The position numbers were made by a program, and so were the translations under genes. DNA of 64,000 nucleotides, from positions 310,001-374,000 of the forward strand of contig NZ_BJNE01000002.1 of assembly GCF_006539525.1 (NCBI RefSeq), read 5' to 3'. This stretch comes from Glutamicibacter nicotianae (GTDB lineage: Bacteria > Actinomycetota > Actinomycetes > Actinomycetales > Micrococcaceae). The notes under the pieces were generated by a model. That model made no database searches. It saw only the letters and a program-made list of their open reading frames with translations, and was not told the DNA's origin. Positions 8,102 to 16,060 of the stretch are shown piece by piece (positions within the stretch are counted from its first letter, which is position 1; the number at the start of each line of letters is the position of its first letter).

Positions 8102-8491
8102 CGCAGAAACCTCAACGTGGTGCAAGTCGCATTTTCACATTTTGGGCCGACGGCAACCGCGCAACCCCCGGGAACAAGCGATCACCTGCCGGAAATCAAG
8201 GGTTTCTTGCTTCGTAACGAATAGCGGGCTTTCCCATGGTGCGTGCATCGGGGCCAAGACGGTGTTGCTGCCATAGGCACGCGACTGCCGATCCAGCAGA
8301 GGGCGAGGCCGGGGTGCTTCGGGTTGGGGAGACGCTTCACAATTCACCGTCTGCGGCAGGGTGTGGCAGGATGCACAATACAAACTTCCAGTCCGGGGCC
8401 AGTCCGGTCTTCCGGCAGCGCGAGAAGCACTGCATCATCATGTATTTCCGAGCCTGCCATGCGTGCGGAGTGAACAAAGAAGGGACCATCC
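8102..8491. other. Intergenic region between riboswitch transcript and puuE
   Basis: About 390 bases without a convincing gene. It contains the upstream part of the minus-strand promoter for the riboswitch transcript (TTGCAC) and must hold the promoter for the deacetylase gene at 8492. No clear coding potential, repeat or terminator was seen. Confidence 0.5.
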
Positions 8492-9418
8492 ATGGGCGCA
8501 TCTGAGCAAAAGAACGGCAATCGCGACTTCGTGGGCTACGGCCGCAAGAGCATTGACCCGCAGTGGCCCGCAGGTGCCAAGGTTGCGGTGCAATTCGTGG
8601 TCAACTACGAAGAAGGCGGCGAAAGCTGCGTGCTTGACGGAGACCCCGCTTCCGAGCATCTGCTCTCCGAAATCGTCGGTGCCGCGCCGTGGCCAGGACA
8701 GCGCAACCAGAATATGGAATCGCTCTACGAGTACGGATCGCGCGCCGGATTCTGGCGCCTGCATCGCGAATTCACCGAGCGGAACCTTCCGGTTACCGTC
8801 TTCGGAGTGGCTGCCGCAATGGCACGCAATCCCGAAGCCGTGCAGGCCATGAACGAGGCCGGATGGGAAATTGCCAGCCACGGCTACCGTTGGCTGGAAT
8901 ACAAGGATTTCGATAAGGAAGAGGAACGCCGCCACATCCATGACGCGGTGAAGGTTCACACCGAAACGGCCGGTGAACGACCCTATGGCATGTACCAGGG
9001 CAAGCCTTCGGACAACACCTTGGAACTGGTCATGGAAGAAGGCGGATTCCTCTATTCGGCCGACAGCTATGCAGACGATTTGCCTTATTGGACCCAGACG
9101 AAGGAAGGCAAGCCGTTCCTGATCGTTCCTTACACCCTGGATGCCAATGACATGCGCTTCGCGACGCCGCAGGGATTCAACTCCGGTGACCAATTCTTCA
9201 CCTACCTCAAGGATGCCTTCGATACCTTGTATCGCGAAGGCCAGGAAGGCTCGCCGAAGATGATGAGCATCGGATTGCACTGCCGCTTGGTGGGCAAGCC
9301 GGGCCGCATCGCCAGCCTGCGCCGCTTCCTGGACTACATTTCCGGGTTCGAGGACATCTGGGTAGCCCGCCGCGTGGATATTGCCAAGCACTGGTACGAG
9401 AACCATCTGCCGATGTAG
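8492..9418 (+). CDS. puuE: Polysaccharide-deacetylase-fold protein, probable allantoinase PuuE
   Basis: 308 residues, matching the length of the cofactor-independent PuuE allantoinases rather than chitin or peptidoglycan deacetylases. The N-terminal FVGYGRKSIDPQWPAGAKVAVQFVVNYEEGGE and the block ASHGYRWLEYKDFDKEEER are characteristic of the family. The NodB-type fold is seen in TVFGVAAAMARNPEAVQAM and GLHCRLVGKPGRI. The reaction would be hydrolysis of allantoin to allantoate in purine breakdown. No other ureide genes are adjacent, so a related cyclic amide could be the true substrate. GAAGGGA upstream supports the ATG. Confidence 0.8.
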   Translation: MGASEQKNGNRDFVGYGRKSIDPQWPAGAKVAVQFVVNYEEGGESCVLDGDPASEHLLSEIVGAAPWPGQRNQNMESLYEYGSRAGFWRLHREFTERNLPVTVFGVAAAMARNPEAVQAMNEAGWEIASHGYRWLEYKDFDKEEERRHIHDAVKVHTETAGERPYGMYQGKPSDNTLELVMEEGGFLYSADSYADDLPYWTQTKEGKPFLIVPYTLDANDMRFATPQGFNSGDQFFTYLKDAFDTLYREGQEGSPKMMSIGLHCRLVGKPGRIASLRRFLDYISGFEDIWVARRVDIAKHWYENHLPM

Positions 9419-9426
9419 TCGCCAAA

Positions 9427-9481
9427 GCAGGCAAGCACGGCCCTGCGGCGTCCAGGCGGCAGCGGTGCCGTGCTTGCCTGC
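9427..9481. terminator. Long-stem hairpin after puuE
   Basis: Perfect 15-bp stem GCAGGCAAGCACGGC/GCCGTGCTTGCCTGC with a 25-base loop, starting 9 bases past the stop. There is no T-run, so it may work with Rho or as an mRNA 3' end stabiliser. Confidence 0.6.
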
Positions 9482-9826
9482 CCGGCGGGCCACCAGCGGG
9501 GCGGTTGTCCCAAGCACGAGATCGTCTAGTGCCGAGCGTTCTTCGTGATCCATGGATCACGCCCGGTGGCATTCAGCAGGCTTGCCGGTCGCTTCGCCAC
9601 CTCGTGACTCCGCCCGGCCAGGGAATCCCGGTACGCCAAACGAGGAGCCCAACTGGAACCAAGAAGGCCGAAGGCGCACCAATTCCTGCAGTTCGCGGCA
9701 ACCAGCCCGATGGATGCCGACGGCTTCACCAGCCAATGCGAAGTGGTGGACTCCGTCGCGGCCCCGATCCCTGTCGGCTCCAAGGCCAGCGCCAGGATGG
9801 CCCCCGGGGCAAGTGGCAGTCCTTGT
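9482..9826. other. Intergenic region with no convincing gene
   Basis: 345 bases between puuE and the end of the M20 hydrolase gene. Open frames exist on both strands (for example 9526-9876 on the minus strand), but they lack a ribosome binding site and family features. It may be the remnant of a decayed gene. No repeat or clear terminator was identified. Confidence 0.4.
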
Positions 9827-11056
9827 TCACTGCTGGCCAACCTTTGAGTACAGGGCACGCACGGCGGCCCGCACACCGGTGGCCAGCGTTGGATCGGTGA
9901 TCGGGGCGAAGAACGGCGAGTGGTTGGCCGGGGGAGCCCCGGCGGCCAGGGTTTCGGCGCTGTTGCCGCCGAAGAACCAGAACACGCTCGGCACCCCGAT
10001 CGCTGATGCCAGCGCGCCGAAATCCTCGCTGCCCATCACCGGAGTGCCTTGCACGACCTTCTCTGCACCGAATTCCCCGCGGAACTGCTCGGCGAGCTTC
10101 CCGGCTTCCTCCGAGTCGTTGTACAAGGGCGGGAAATTGGAGATGTCCTCGATGACCGGCTCCGATGCTCCCGAGGCCAGTGCCTCGTGGGCAATGATCC
10201 GGCGCAGGGAATCCAGGACGGTGCGGCGCACCTTGGGATCGAAGGTGCGCACATTGATCGTGAAGACCGCGCGATTGGGAATCACATTCTCCTTCAGCCC
10301 CGCATTGAAGGAGCCGATGGTGAGCACAGCTGCCGACTGCGGGGCCACCTGGCGGGAAACAACGGTCTGCAAGCGCATCACCATGGCGGCTCCCAGCACG
10401 ATCGGGTCAATTGAATGCTCCGGCATCGAGCCGTGCGAGCCCTGGCCCATCACCGTCACCCGGAAGGAATCAGCGGTGGTCATCGCCGCCCCACCCATCA
10501 GGGTGACGGTGCCCGCCAGCCCGCCCATGACATGCTGGCCGTAGACCACCTCGGGCTTGGGCGCCTTGTCCCACAATCCGTCCTCCACCATGGCCTTGGC
10601 CCCGGCAGCGGTTTCCTCGCCCGGCTGCAGAATGAAGACCAGCGTGCCCGCCCACGCATCGGTTCCCCGGGCAAACAGCTCGGCGGTTGCCAGCGCCACG
10701 GCCATGTGCGAGTCGTGGCCGCAGGCATGCATCACCGGCACCTCGGTGCCATCCTCCAGCACACCGGTAGCTTCGCTGGCATAGTCCAGGCCGGAGTCCT
10801 CGACCACCGGCAGCCCGTCGGTATCGGCCCTGAAGGCCACCACCGGGCCTGGCCCATTGCGCAGCACCCCCACCACTCCGGTGCCGCCGCAGCGGAAAAC
10901 CTCCAATCCCGTGTCGCCCAGCCTGCGGGCCAGGAAATCCGCGGTGCGGTGCTCCTGCATGGACAGTTCGGGATGGGCATGCAGATGCTTGTAGGTGCTG
11001 ATCAGCTCTGCCGCGGATGCGGCGGTGAGCTGCAAGGATGCTGGGATGCGGGTCAT
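9827..11056 (-). CDS. M20-family amidohydrolase (hippurate/N-acyl amino acid hydrolase-like)
   Basis: 409 residues, the usual size of the HipO/AbgA amidohydrolases of peptidase family M20D. Metal-binding landmarks are HACGHDSHMA, PGEETAAGAKAM and GSEDFGALA, and a dimerisation domain lies in the middle (about 185-300). Members cleave N-acyl or amide bonds in amino-acid conjugates in the cytoplasm using two zinc or manganese ions. It is the last gene of a likely operon that begins with two membrane proteins, so it probably acts on a compound they import. GGAAGG lies upstream of the start. Confidence 0.88.
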   Translation of the reverse strand: MTRIPASLQLTAASAAELISTYKHLHAHPELSMQEHRTADFLARRLGDTGLEVFRCGGTGVVGVLRNGPGPVVAFRADTDGLPVVEDSGLDYASEATGVLEDGTEVPVMHACGHDSHMAVALATAELFARGTDAWAGTLVFILQPGEETAAGAKAMVEDGLWDKAPKPEVVYGQHVMGGLAGTVTLMGGAAMTTADSFRVTVMGQGSHGSMPEHSIDPIVLGAAMVMRLQTVVSRQVAPQSAAVLTIGSFNAGLKENVIPNRAVFTINVRTFDPKVRRTVLDSLRRIIAHEALASGASEPVIEDISNFPPLYNDSEEAGKLAEQFRGEFGAEKVVQGTPVMGSEDFGALASAIGVPSVFWFFGGNSAETLAAGAPPANHSPFFAPITDPTLATGVRAAVRALYSKVGQQ

Positions 11057-11112
11057 TTCCGGTTCTGGCCTTCCAGTCGATGCGGTGGCGGGGTAGTTGG
11101 CGGCATCCGGTC

Positions 11113-11862
11113 CTAGTAGACCGGGCCCTCGGGCGGATTGCCGTGCTCATCGGGTTCCCGGGCCGCGGCGATGGCCCGCTTGTCGCGCAGGAACCAGGCG
11201 ATGACCGCCGAGCCGATAACCGCGATGGCGGTGGAGAACAAGCCCATCTGCGGGGAGAGCGGAACCAGCCCGAAGACCACGATCAGCGAGACCACCAGCG
11301 CAATGATGGCCGCGCGCGGGGCCTTCTGGCTGACGATGGCCTGCACGACGACAGCACCCATGACGGTGGGCAGGATGTAGGTCTGGACGGTGGTGACCAG
11401 GCCCGCGGGAATGACGCTGACCAGCCAGGTGCCCATCAGCCCGACGAAGATGAACAGCGAGGCCAGGTGCACTGCGGCCGCGCCTCAGATCGCGGCCACC
11501 GATGCCAGCTCGCCCTTGCGCGTGCCCGGTTTCACCCCGATGGTGGACTGGGCGATCATCGCCGCCGGCAGCAGCTTGTTGGAGATGTTGCCGATCATGA
11601 ACGCCTGGTACATCGAGGAGGCGCCGAGGATCGGGAAGTAGGTCAGCGGTTCCACGATCCAGATGACTCCGAAGACCGCGGCCAGCGCGCCGAAGGCCGC
11701 GAGGATGCCGGAGATCTGGATGTCCAGCCCGGAGAAGAAGACCAGATAGGCGGGGGCCGCGAGAGAGAAGGCCAGGCCGATGAGCATGGTGATCCGTCCC
11801 CAGCGCGAGGTGGTCCTGTCGAAGGCTCCCAGCGCTTCGTGGATGTTCGTTGCCTGTGGCAT
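11113..11862 (-). pseudogene. Multi-helix membrane protein interrupted by an in-frame TGA
   Basis: One continuous frame of about 249 codons, starting at an ATG with an ideal AAGGAG site (11862), is broken at codon 126 by TGA (11487-11485). The parts before (125 residues, ending GELASVAAI) and after (GAAAVHLASLFIFVGLMG onward) join without a frame change and together give a plausible six-to-seven helix inner-membrane protein. No start site with a ribosome binding site exists for the second half. It sits between the DUF5058 gene and the M20 hydrolase and is probably part of a transporter with DUF5058. A recent nonsense mutation, a sequencing error or stop-codon readthrough are all possible. Confidence 0.7.
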
Positions 11863-11888
11863 GATGAGCTCCTTGGTTTCCTTGCGCG

Positions 11889-12638
11889 CTAGATTCGGCC
11901 AGCGAAATAGGTGATGGCCAAGGAGAGCAGGATGGCGATGCCCAATGCCCATTCCTTGATCCAGGATGCCTGCAGCCATCTGGCCAGCAGCATCAAGAGC
12001 GTCATGATCACCGCTGACGAGGCGAAGGCGACGATATGCAATGCGGACTTCGGCAGTTCGCCAATGCCCAGGACCATGAACGCCGCGATCATCGCGGCTC
12101 CGGGCACGACGGTCATCACCGCGGGGTTGACCTTGCGCAAGGCGGAGTCGCCGCGCTTGAGCAGGGGAGTGAGGATCAGCGTGGCGATCATCCACATGGC
12201 GCCGCCCAGCGACATGGCCGCCAGCGCCAGGCCGAAGACTGCCTGGGTGTAGGTGGGACCGCCCAATTCGGCGCCGGCCGATTTGGCGGCAATTGCGGCG
12301 GCCGCGGTCTCATAGGAGACCGATCCGATCAGGTCGATGCGCACCAGCACCGTCGGGGTGCCGAAGACGGTCAGCAGCGCGATGGCTACCAGGACCACCG
12401 CCAGCGACGGGCCGAGGGCCGAGATTGCGCCGGCCTTGAAGCTGGTGCTGACGTCTTCCTGGCTCATCCCGATGTGCGGGGCGGCCGTCTTGGCCGCTTT
12501 CATGTAGATCAGGCTCTGGAGGACGATGACCAGGAAAACGCCGATCGCGCAGGCCCACAAGATGGGGGAGTTGGCGACGGCAAGAATATCGGTGGAATTG
12601 TTGTCCACGACGGCGGGTACTGCGGCTGACAATTTCAT
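11889..12638 (-). CDS. DUF5058-like multi-pass membrane protein
   Basis: 249 residues and about six hydrophobic helices; the first is SPILWACAIGVFLVIVLQSLIYMKAAK. The segment FKAGAISALGPSLAVVLVAIALLTVFGTP and a mid-protein LILTPLLKRGDSALRKVNP loop resemble the DUF5058 family. Such proteins usually occur next to a second membrane protein and an M20 hydrolase, as here, which suggests an uptake system for a conjugated amino acid. This is a context inference. The start at 12638 is the most economical, although AAGGA lies a little far upstream (13 bases). A longer start at 12725 is possible. Confidence 0.65.
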   Translation of the reverse strand: MKLSAAVPAVVDNNSTDILAVANSPILWACAIGVFLVIVLQSLIYMKAAKTAAPHIGMSQEDVSTSFKAGAISALGPSLAVVLVAIALLTVFGTPTVLVRIDLIGSVSYETAAAAIAAKSAGAELGGPTYTQAVFGLALAAMSLGGAMWMIATLILTPLLKRGDSALRKVNPAVMTVVPGAAMIAAFMVLGIGELPKSALHIVAFASSAVIMTLLMLLARWLQASWIKEWALGIAILLSLAITYFAGRI

Positions 12639-12889
12639 GGAGAGCTGCCAATCCTTGAAACTGTTCCAGCCCGGACCAGCCGGTGCCGGCCGGAATTCCC
12701 AGGCCTTGGGGGGCGAGCGCCGCATACCGCTGGCGGCCTGCCGTGATTTCCTGTGCGGAAGACGATTCAGCTATCTGCGCGTGGTGCGCGCTTGGCTCTA
12801 CCGTACTTGAGGATCGGGGTCTTTGGCATCGTTTTGCCCCGGACGATTTCTTGCCGGAAAAACGGGGGTGGCTAGGGGATTGCAGAACG

Positions 12890-12931
12890 CATGGGGCGTG
12901 CCGCGCAATTTCTTGCACGGTCCGCCCCATG
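12890..12931 (-). terminator. Candidate terminator after copA
   Basis: Nine-bp stem CATGGGGCG/CGCCCCATG with a second partial stem inside the loop, 19 bases past the copA stop on the minus strand. No T-run follows. The remaining bases up to 12638 hold no gene I can support. Confidence 0.45.
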
Positions 12932-12949
12932 AGTTGTACCTAGTTCCTG

Positions 12950-15196
12950 CTATTGCTTTCCGAAACGGCGCAGCCGCAGCGAGTTCAGCACCACCAGCAC
13001 GGAGCTGGCGGCCATGGCGGCTCCGGCGATCATCGGGTTCAGCAGGCCCAGGGCCGCCACCGGGATGCCGGCGGTGTTGTAGGCGAAAGCCCAGAACAGG
13101 TTCATCTTGATCGTGGACAGGGTCTTGGCCGACAGGTCGATGGCCTGTGTCACCTGGTGCAGGTCATTGCCCATCAGGGTGATGTCAGCCGCCTCGATGG
13201 CCACGTCGGTGCCCGAGCCCATCGCGATGCCCAGGTCCGCCTGGGCCAGTGCCGGCGCATCGTTCACGCCGTCACCCACCATGGCCACGACCTTGCCCTG
13301 CTCCTGCAGCGCGCTGATCGCCTTGGCCTTGTCGGCAGGGAAGACGCCGGCGAAGACATCTTCTTCCTTGATGCCAACCTGGGCTGCCACCTCGGCGGCT
13401 ACCGACTTGTTGTCGCCGGTCAGCAGCACGACGCGCAGGCCGCGCTCCTGGAGTTCGGCAATGGCCTTCGCGGAGCTGTCCTTGATCTTGTCTGCCACCG
13501 AGATCACTGCCTGGAACTGCTGGTCCACCGCGACCAGGATGGCGGTCGCGCCGGCTTGCTCGGCCTCGTGGAGCATCTGCCGGGCGGATTCGTCCAGCGT
13601 GACGCCCTGGGATTCGAGCCATGAGGGGCGCCCGACGACCACCAGCTGGGTGCCTACGGTGCCCTTCACGCCGCCGCCTGGCTCCGCATGGAAACCGGTG
13701 ACCTCGGCCAGCGGGGCCTGGGCGGCCGCCGCGGCGGCGATGGCTTGGGCGATGGGGTGCTCGGAGTGGTGCTCCACGGCTCCGGCCAGCGCCAGTGCGG
13801 TGGCCTCGTCGACGCCATCGACGGTGCGGGTTCCGGTGTGCGCCATGACGCCGGTGGTGACGGTGCCGGTCTTGTCCAGCACGATGGTGTCCAGCTTGCG
13901 GGTGTCTTCCAGAACCTGGGGTCCGCGGATTAGGATGCCCATTTGGGCGCCGCGGCCGGTGCCGACCAGCAGGCCGATCGGGGTAGCCAGGCCCAGGGCG
14001 CAGGGGCAGGCGATGACCAGCACGGCGACCGCTGCGACGAAGGCCGCGTAGGTATCACCGGTGACCAGCCACCAGGTAAGGAAGGTGAGCACGGCGATGC
14101 CCAGCACGATCGGCACGAAGACCGCCGAGATGCGGTCCGCCAGCCGTGCAATCGGGGCCTTGCCGGACTGGGCTTCGGAGACCAGCCGGCCCATCTGGGC
14201 CAGCGTGGTGTCCGAACCGACGCGGGTGGCCTCGACGACCAGCCGTCCGGAGGTAATCAGCGTCGCACCGGTGACGTTGGTTCCGGGTTGTGCCTTCTGC
14301 GGCACCGATTCGCCGGTGATCAGCGAGGTGTCGATGGCGCTGGTGCCGGAGATGACCACGCCGTCGGTGGCGACCTTTTCACCCGGACGCACCACGAAGT
14401 GCTCCCCGATGCGCACCTGGTCGGCCGGGATCTTCACTTCCTGGCCCTCGCGCAGCACCACCGCGTCCTTGGCGCCTAGGTTCAGCAGGGACTTGAGCGC
14501 ATCGGAGGCCGAGGACTTGGCCCGGTGCTCAAGGTAGCGCCCGAGCAGCAGCAGCGTGGCCACCACGCCGGCGGTCTCGAAGTACAGCTGGTGCTCGCTC
14601 ATGGCCATGCCGGTATGGGCCGTCATCTGAGGATCGAGGAACAGCTGGATGGCGGAGAACAGGTAGGCGGCCAGCACGCCCAACGAGACCAGGGTGTCCA
14701 TGGTGGAGGCCAGGTGCCGCGCGTTGATCGCGGCTGCCTTGTGGAACGGCCAGGCGCCGTAGAGCACCACGGGGGTGGCCAGTGCGAAGGCTAACCAGCC
14801 CCAGTGCGGGAACTGGGCGGCCGGAACCATCGAGATGATGAACAGCGGAATGGTGAAGACCGCGGAGACCACCAGCCGGCGCAGCAGGTGGTTGGGCACC
14901 AGATGCTCGTGCCCGCCGTGCTCATGCTCTTCGTGGTGCTCCGGGGCCTTGGCCTCGGGCTTCAACGAGGCGCCGTAGCCGGCGGCCTTGACCGTGCTGA
15001 TCAGCTCGTCGTCGCTGATCCCCGCGGGGACCTGGACCTTGGCGCTTTCCAACGGGAGGTTGACCGAAGCAGTCACCCCGGGCAGCTTGCCCAGCTTGCG
15101 CTCTACTCGGCCCACGCAGGAGGCGCAGGTCATGCCTTGGATGTCCAGGTCTACGGTGCGCAGTTCGGGGGAGTGGGTGGGGGTTTCGGAAGTCAT
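12950..15196 (-). CDS. copA: Copper-exporting P1B-type ATPase
   Basis: 748 residues. One N-terminal heavy-metal domain carries the copper motif GMTCASC (Cys24, Cys27), followed by a His-rich linker (about 85-97, EHHEEHEHGGHEH) and eight transmembrane helices. The CPC ion-binding motif (VIACPCALGLATP, near residue 398), the phosphorylation site DKTGT (near 440), TGES and GDGVNDAPAL (near 643) are all intact. This matches Cu(I) exporters that pump copper out of the cytoplasm at the cost of ATP. It is the third gene of csoR-copZ-copA and should be induced by copper through the CsoR operators. Confidence 0.95.
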   Translation of the reverse strand: MTSETPTHSPELRTVDLDIQGMTCASCVGRVERKLGKLPGVTASVNLPLESAKVQVPAGISDDELISTVKAAGYGASLKPEAKAPEHHEEHEHGGHEHLVPNHLLRRLVVSAVFTIPLFIISMVPAAQFPHWGWLAFALATPVVLYGAWPFHKAAAINARHLASTMDTLVSLGVLAAYLFSAIQLFLDPQMTAHTGMAMSEHQLYFETAGVVATLLLLGRYLEHRAKSSASDALKSLLNLGAKDAVVLREGQEVKIPADQVRIGEHFVVRPGEKVATDGVVISGTSAIDTSLITGESVPQKAQPGTNVTGATLITSGRLVVEATRVGSDTTLAQMGRLVSEAQSGKAPIARLADRISAVFVPIVLGIAVLTFLTWWLVTGDTYAAFVAAVAVLVIACPCALGLATPIGLLVGTGRGAQMGILIRGPQVLEDTRKLDTIVLDKTGTVTTGVMAHTGTRTVDGVDEATALALAGAVEHHSEHPIAQAIAAAAAAQAPLAEVTGFHAEPGGGVKGTVGTQLVVVGRPSWLESQGVTLDESARQMLHEAEQAGATAILVAVDQQFQAVISVADKIKDSSAKAIAELQERGLRVVLLTGDNKSVAAEVAAQVGIKEEDVFAGVFPADKAKAISALQEQGKVVAMVGDGVNDAPALAQADLGIAMGSGTDVAIEAADITLMGNDLHQVTQAIDLSAKTLSTIKMNLFWAFAYNTAGIPVAALGLLNPMIAGAAMAASSVLVVLNSLRLRRFGKQ

Positions 15197-15259
15197 GATG
15201 AAAATACCTTGAACTTTCCCGCCGCCGGCGGCGGCGCGGGTGCCTGTGCCGTGCGGTGG

Positions 15260-15574
15260 CTAGGCGTTGATGGCTTCGACGGTGTAGCCTGCCTCGTCGA
15301 TAGCCTGGCGAATGGAATCCTCGGCGAGCGCCGAGGCGGAAGTGACCTTCACGGTGGAGATTCCCTGTGCGTCCAGTGCGACGTCCACGGAATCAACCCC
15401 GGCGATCTCCTTGAGTTCTTCGGTGACCGAAGCGACGCAGTGCCCACAGGTCATGCCCGAGACCTTGATTTCGGTCTGGGTCGGGGCCGCGGCGATGTCG
15501 GTGCGCGGCTGGATCTGCAGGCCCTGGTTGGAGTTCTTTTCCGAGGAGCATCCGCAGTTGCAGTTGTGGCTCAT
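15260..15574 (-). CDS. copZ: Copper chaperone / heavy-metal-associated domain protein
   Basis: 104 residues, longer than a typical 70-residue CopZ because of an N-terminal extension with a Cys-rich tip (MSHNCNCGCSSEK) that could bind additional metal. The C-terminal part (about 33-104) is a ferredoxin-like HMA domain with the copper motif GMTCGHC. It probably carries Cu(I) in the cytoplasm and passes it to the CopA HMA domain. It lies 60 bases after csoR and 63 bases before copA on the same strand, so one operon. Confidence 0.9.
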   Translation of the reverse strand: MSHNCNCGCSSEKNSNQGLQIQPRTDIAAAPTQTEIKVSGMTCGHCVASVTEELKEIAGVDSVDVALDAQGISTVKVTSASALAEDSIRQAIDEAGYTVEAINA

Positions 15575-15634
15575 GATCTTGCTCTCTTTCGATGAATTCT
15601 GTGTGAATTGGAAAATTGGTGCGTGGACGCGGGC

Positions 15635-15964
15635 TTAGCGCACCAGGCGGGATATGGCGGCCGTGGCCTCGGCAATCTTGTCTTGCACGATGGACGGGTC
15701 GCCCTGCTCGATGGAGGACTTGGCCGCATCAACCACGCAGTGGCCGATGTGGTCATCGATGAGCTGCACGCTGACCTTGTGCAATGCCGCGTTGATGGCG
15801 GAGATCTGGGTCAGGATGTCGATGCAGTACTTGTCGTCATCTACCATCTTGGCCACTCCGCGCACCTGGCCCTCAATGCGCTTCAAACGTCGTTCCAGAG
15901 CGCTTTTGTCCGCGTGGTAGCCGTGGTGCTCGGCTGTTTCATGTGGCGTGTGGTTGGTTTCCAT
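15635..15964 (-). CDS. csoR: CsoR-family copper-sensing repressor
   Basis: 109 residues, all-helical. Residues Cys47, His72 and Cys76 have the same spacing (25, then 4) as the Cu(I)-binding Cys-His-Cys triad of Mycobacterium CsoR. The conserved RRLKRIEGQVRGVAKMV stretch forms the DNA-contact and tetramer region. Copper binding releases DNA and derepresses the operon. The N-terminus is His-rich (HTPHETAEHHGYH). Two near-perfect operators lie directly upstream, which makes the assignment secure. Confidence 0.95.
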   Translation of the reverse strand: METNHTPHETAEHHGYHADKSALERRLKRIEGQVRGVAKMVDDDKYCIDILTQISAINAALHKVSVQLIDDHIGHCVVDAAKSSIEQGDPSIVQDKIAEATAAISRLVR

Positions 15965-15973
15965 ACTCCGATG

Positions 15974-16014
15974 ATACCCCCTAGGGGTATTAAGTCAAGT
16001 ACCCCCTGGGGGTA
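15974..16014. promoter_or_regulatory. Two tandem CsoR operators
   Basis: ATACCCCCTAGGGGTAT (15974-15990) and TACCCCCTGGGGGTA (16000-16014) are GC-centred palindromes of the copper-CsoR class, with centres about 25 bases apart. They lie between csoR and the divergent femX-like gene, starting 9 bases before the csoR start codon. They should control the csoR-copZ-copA promoter and may also affect femX. Confidence 0.9.
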
Positions 16015-16060
16015 TCTTGCGTCCCTCAATCCAGCAGGGAAGCACGGTAGGATTTCACCC

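Noticed and set aside
9526-9876. A 116-codon minus-strand frame between puuE and the M20 gene
   Set aside because: It overlaps the end of the M20 gene, lacks a ribosome binding site and shows no domain.
11485-11487. TGA as selenocysteine codon in the split membrane gene
   Set aside because: No clear SECIS-like hairpin directly follows the TGA, and the protein is not of a known selenoprotein family; nonsense mutation or error is more likely.
15608-16060. Upstream extension of the FemX frame (150 codons) through the csoR region
   Set aside because: It would cover the csoR gene and both CsoR operators; the GTG at 16061 gives the normal FemX length.
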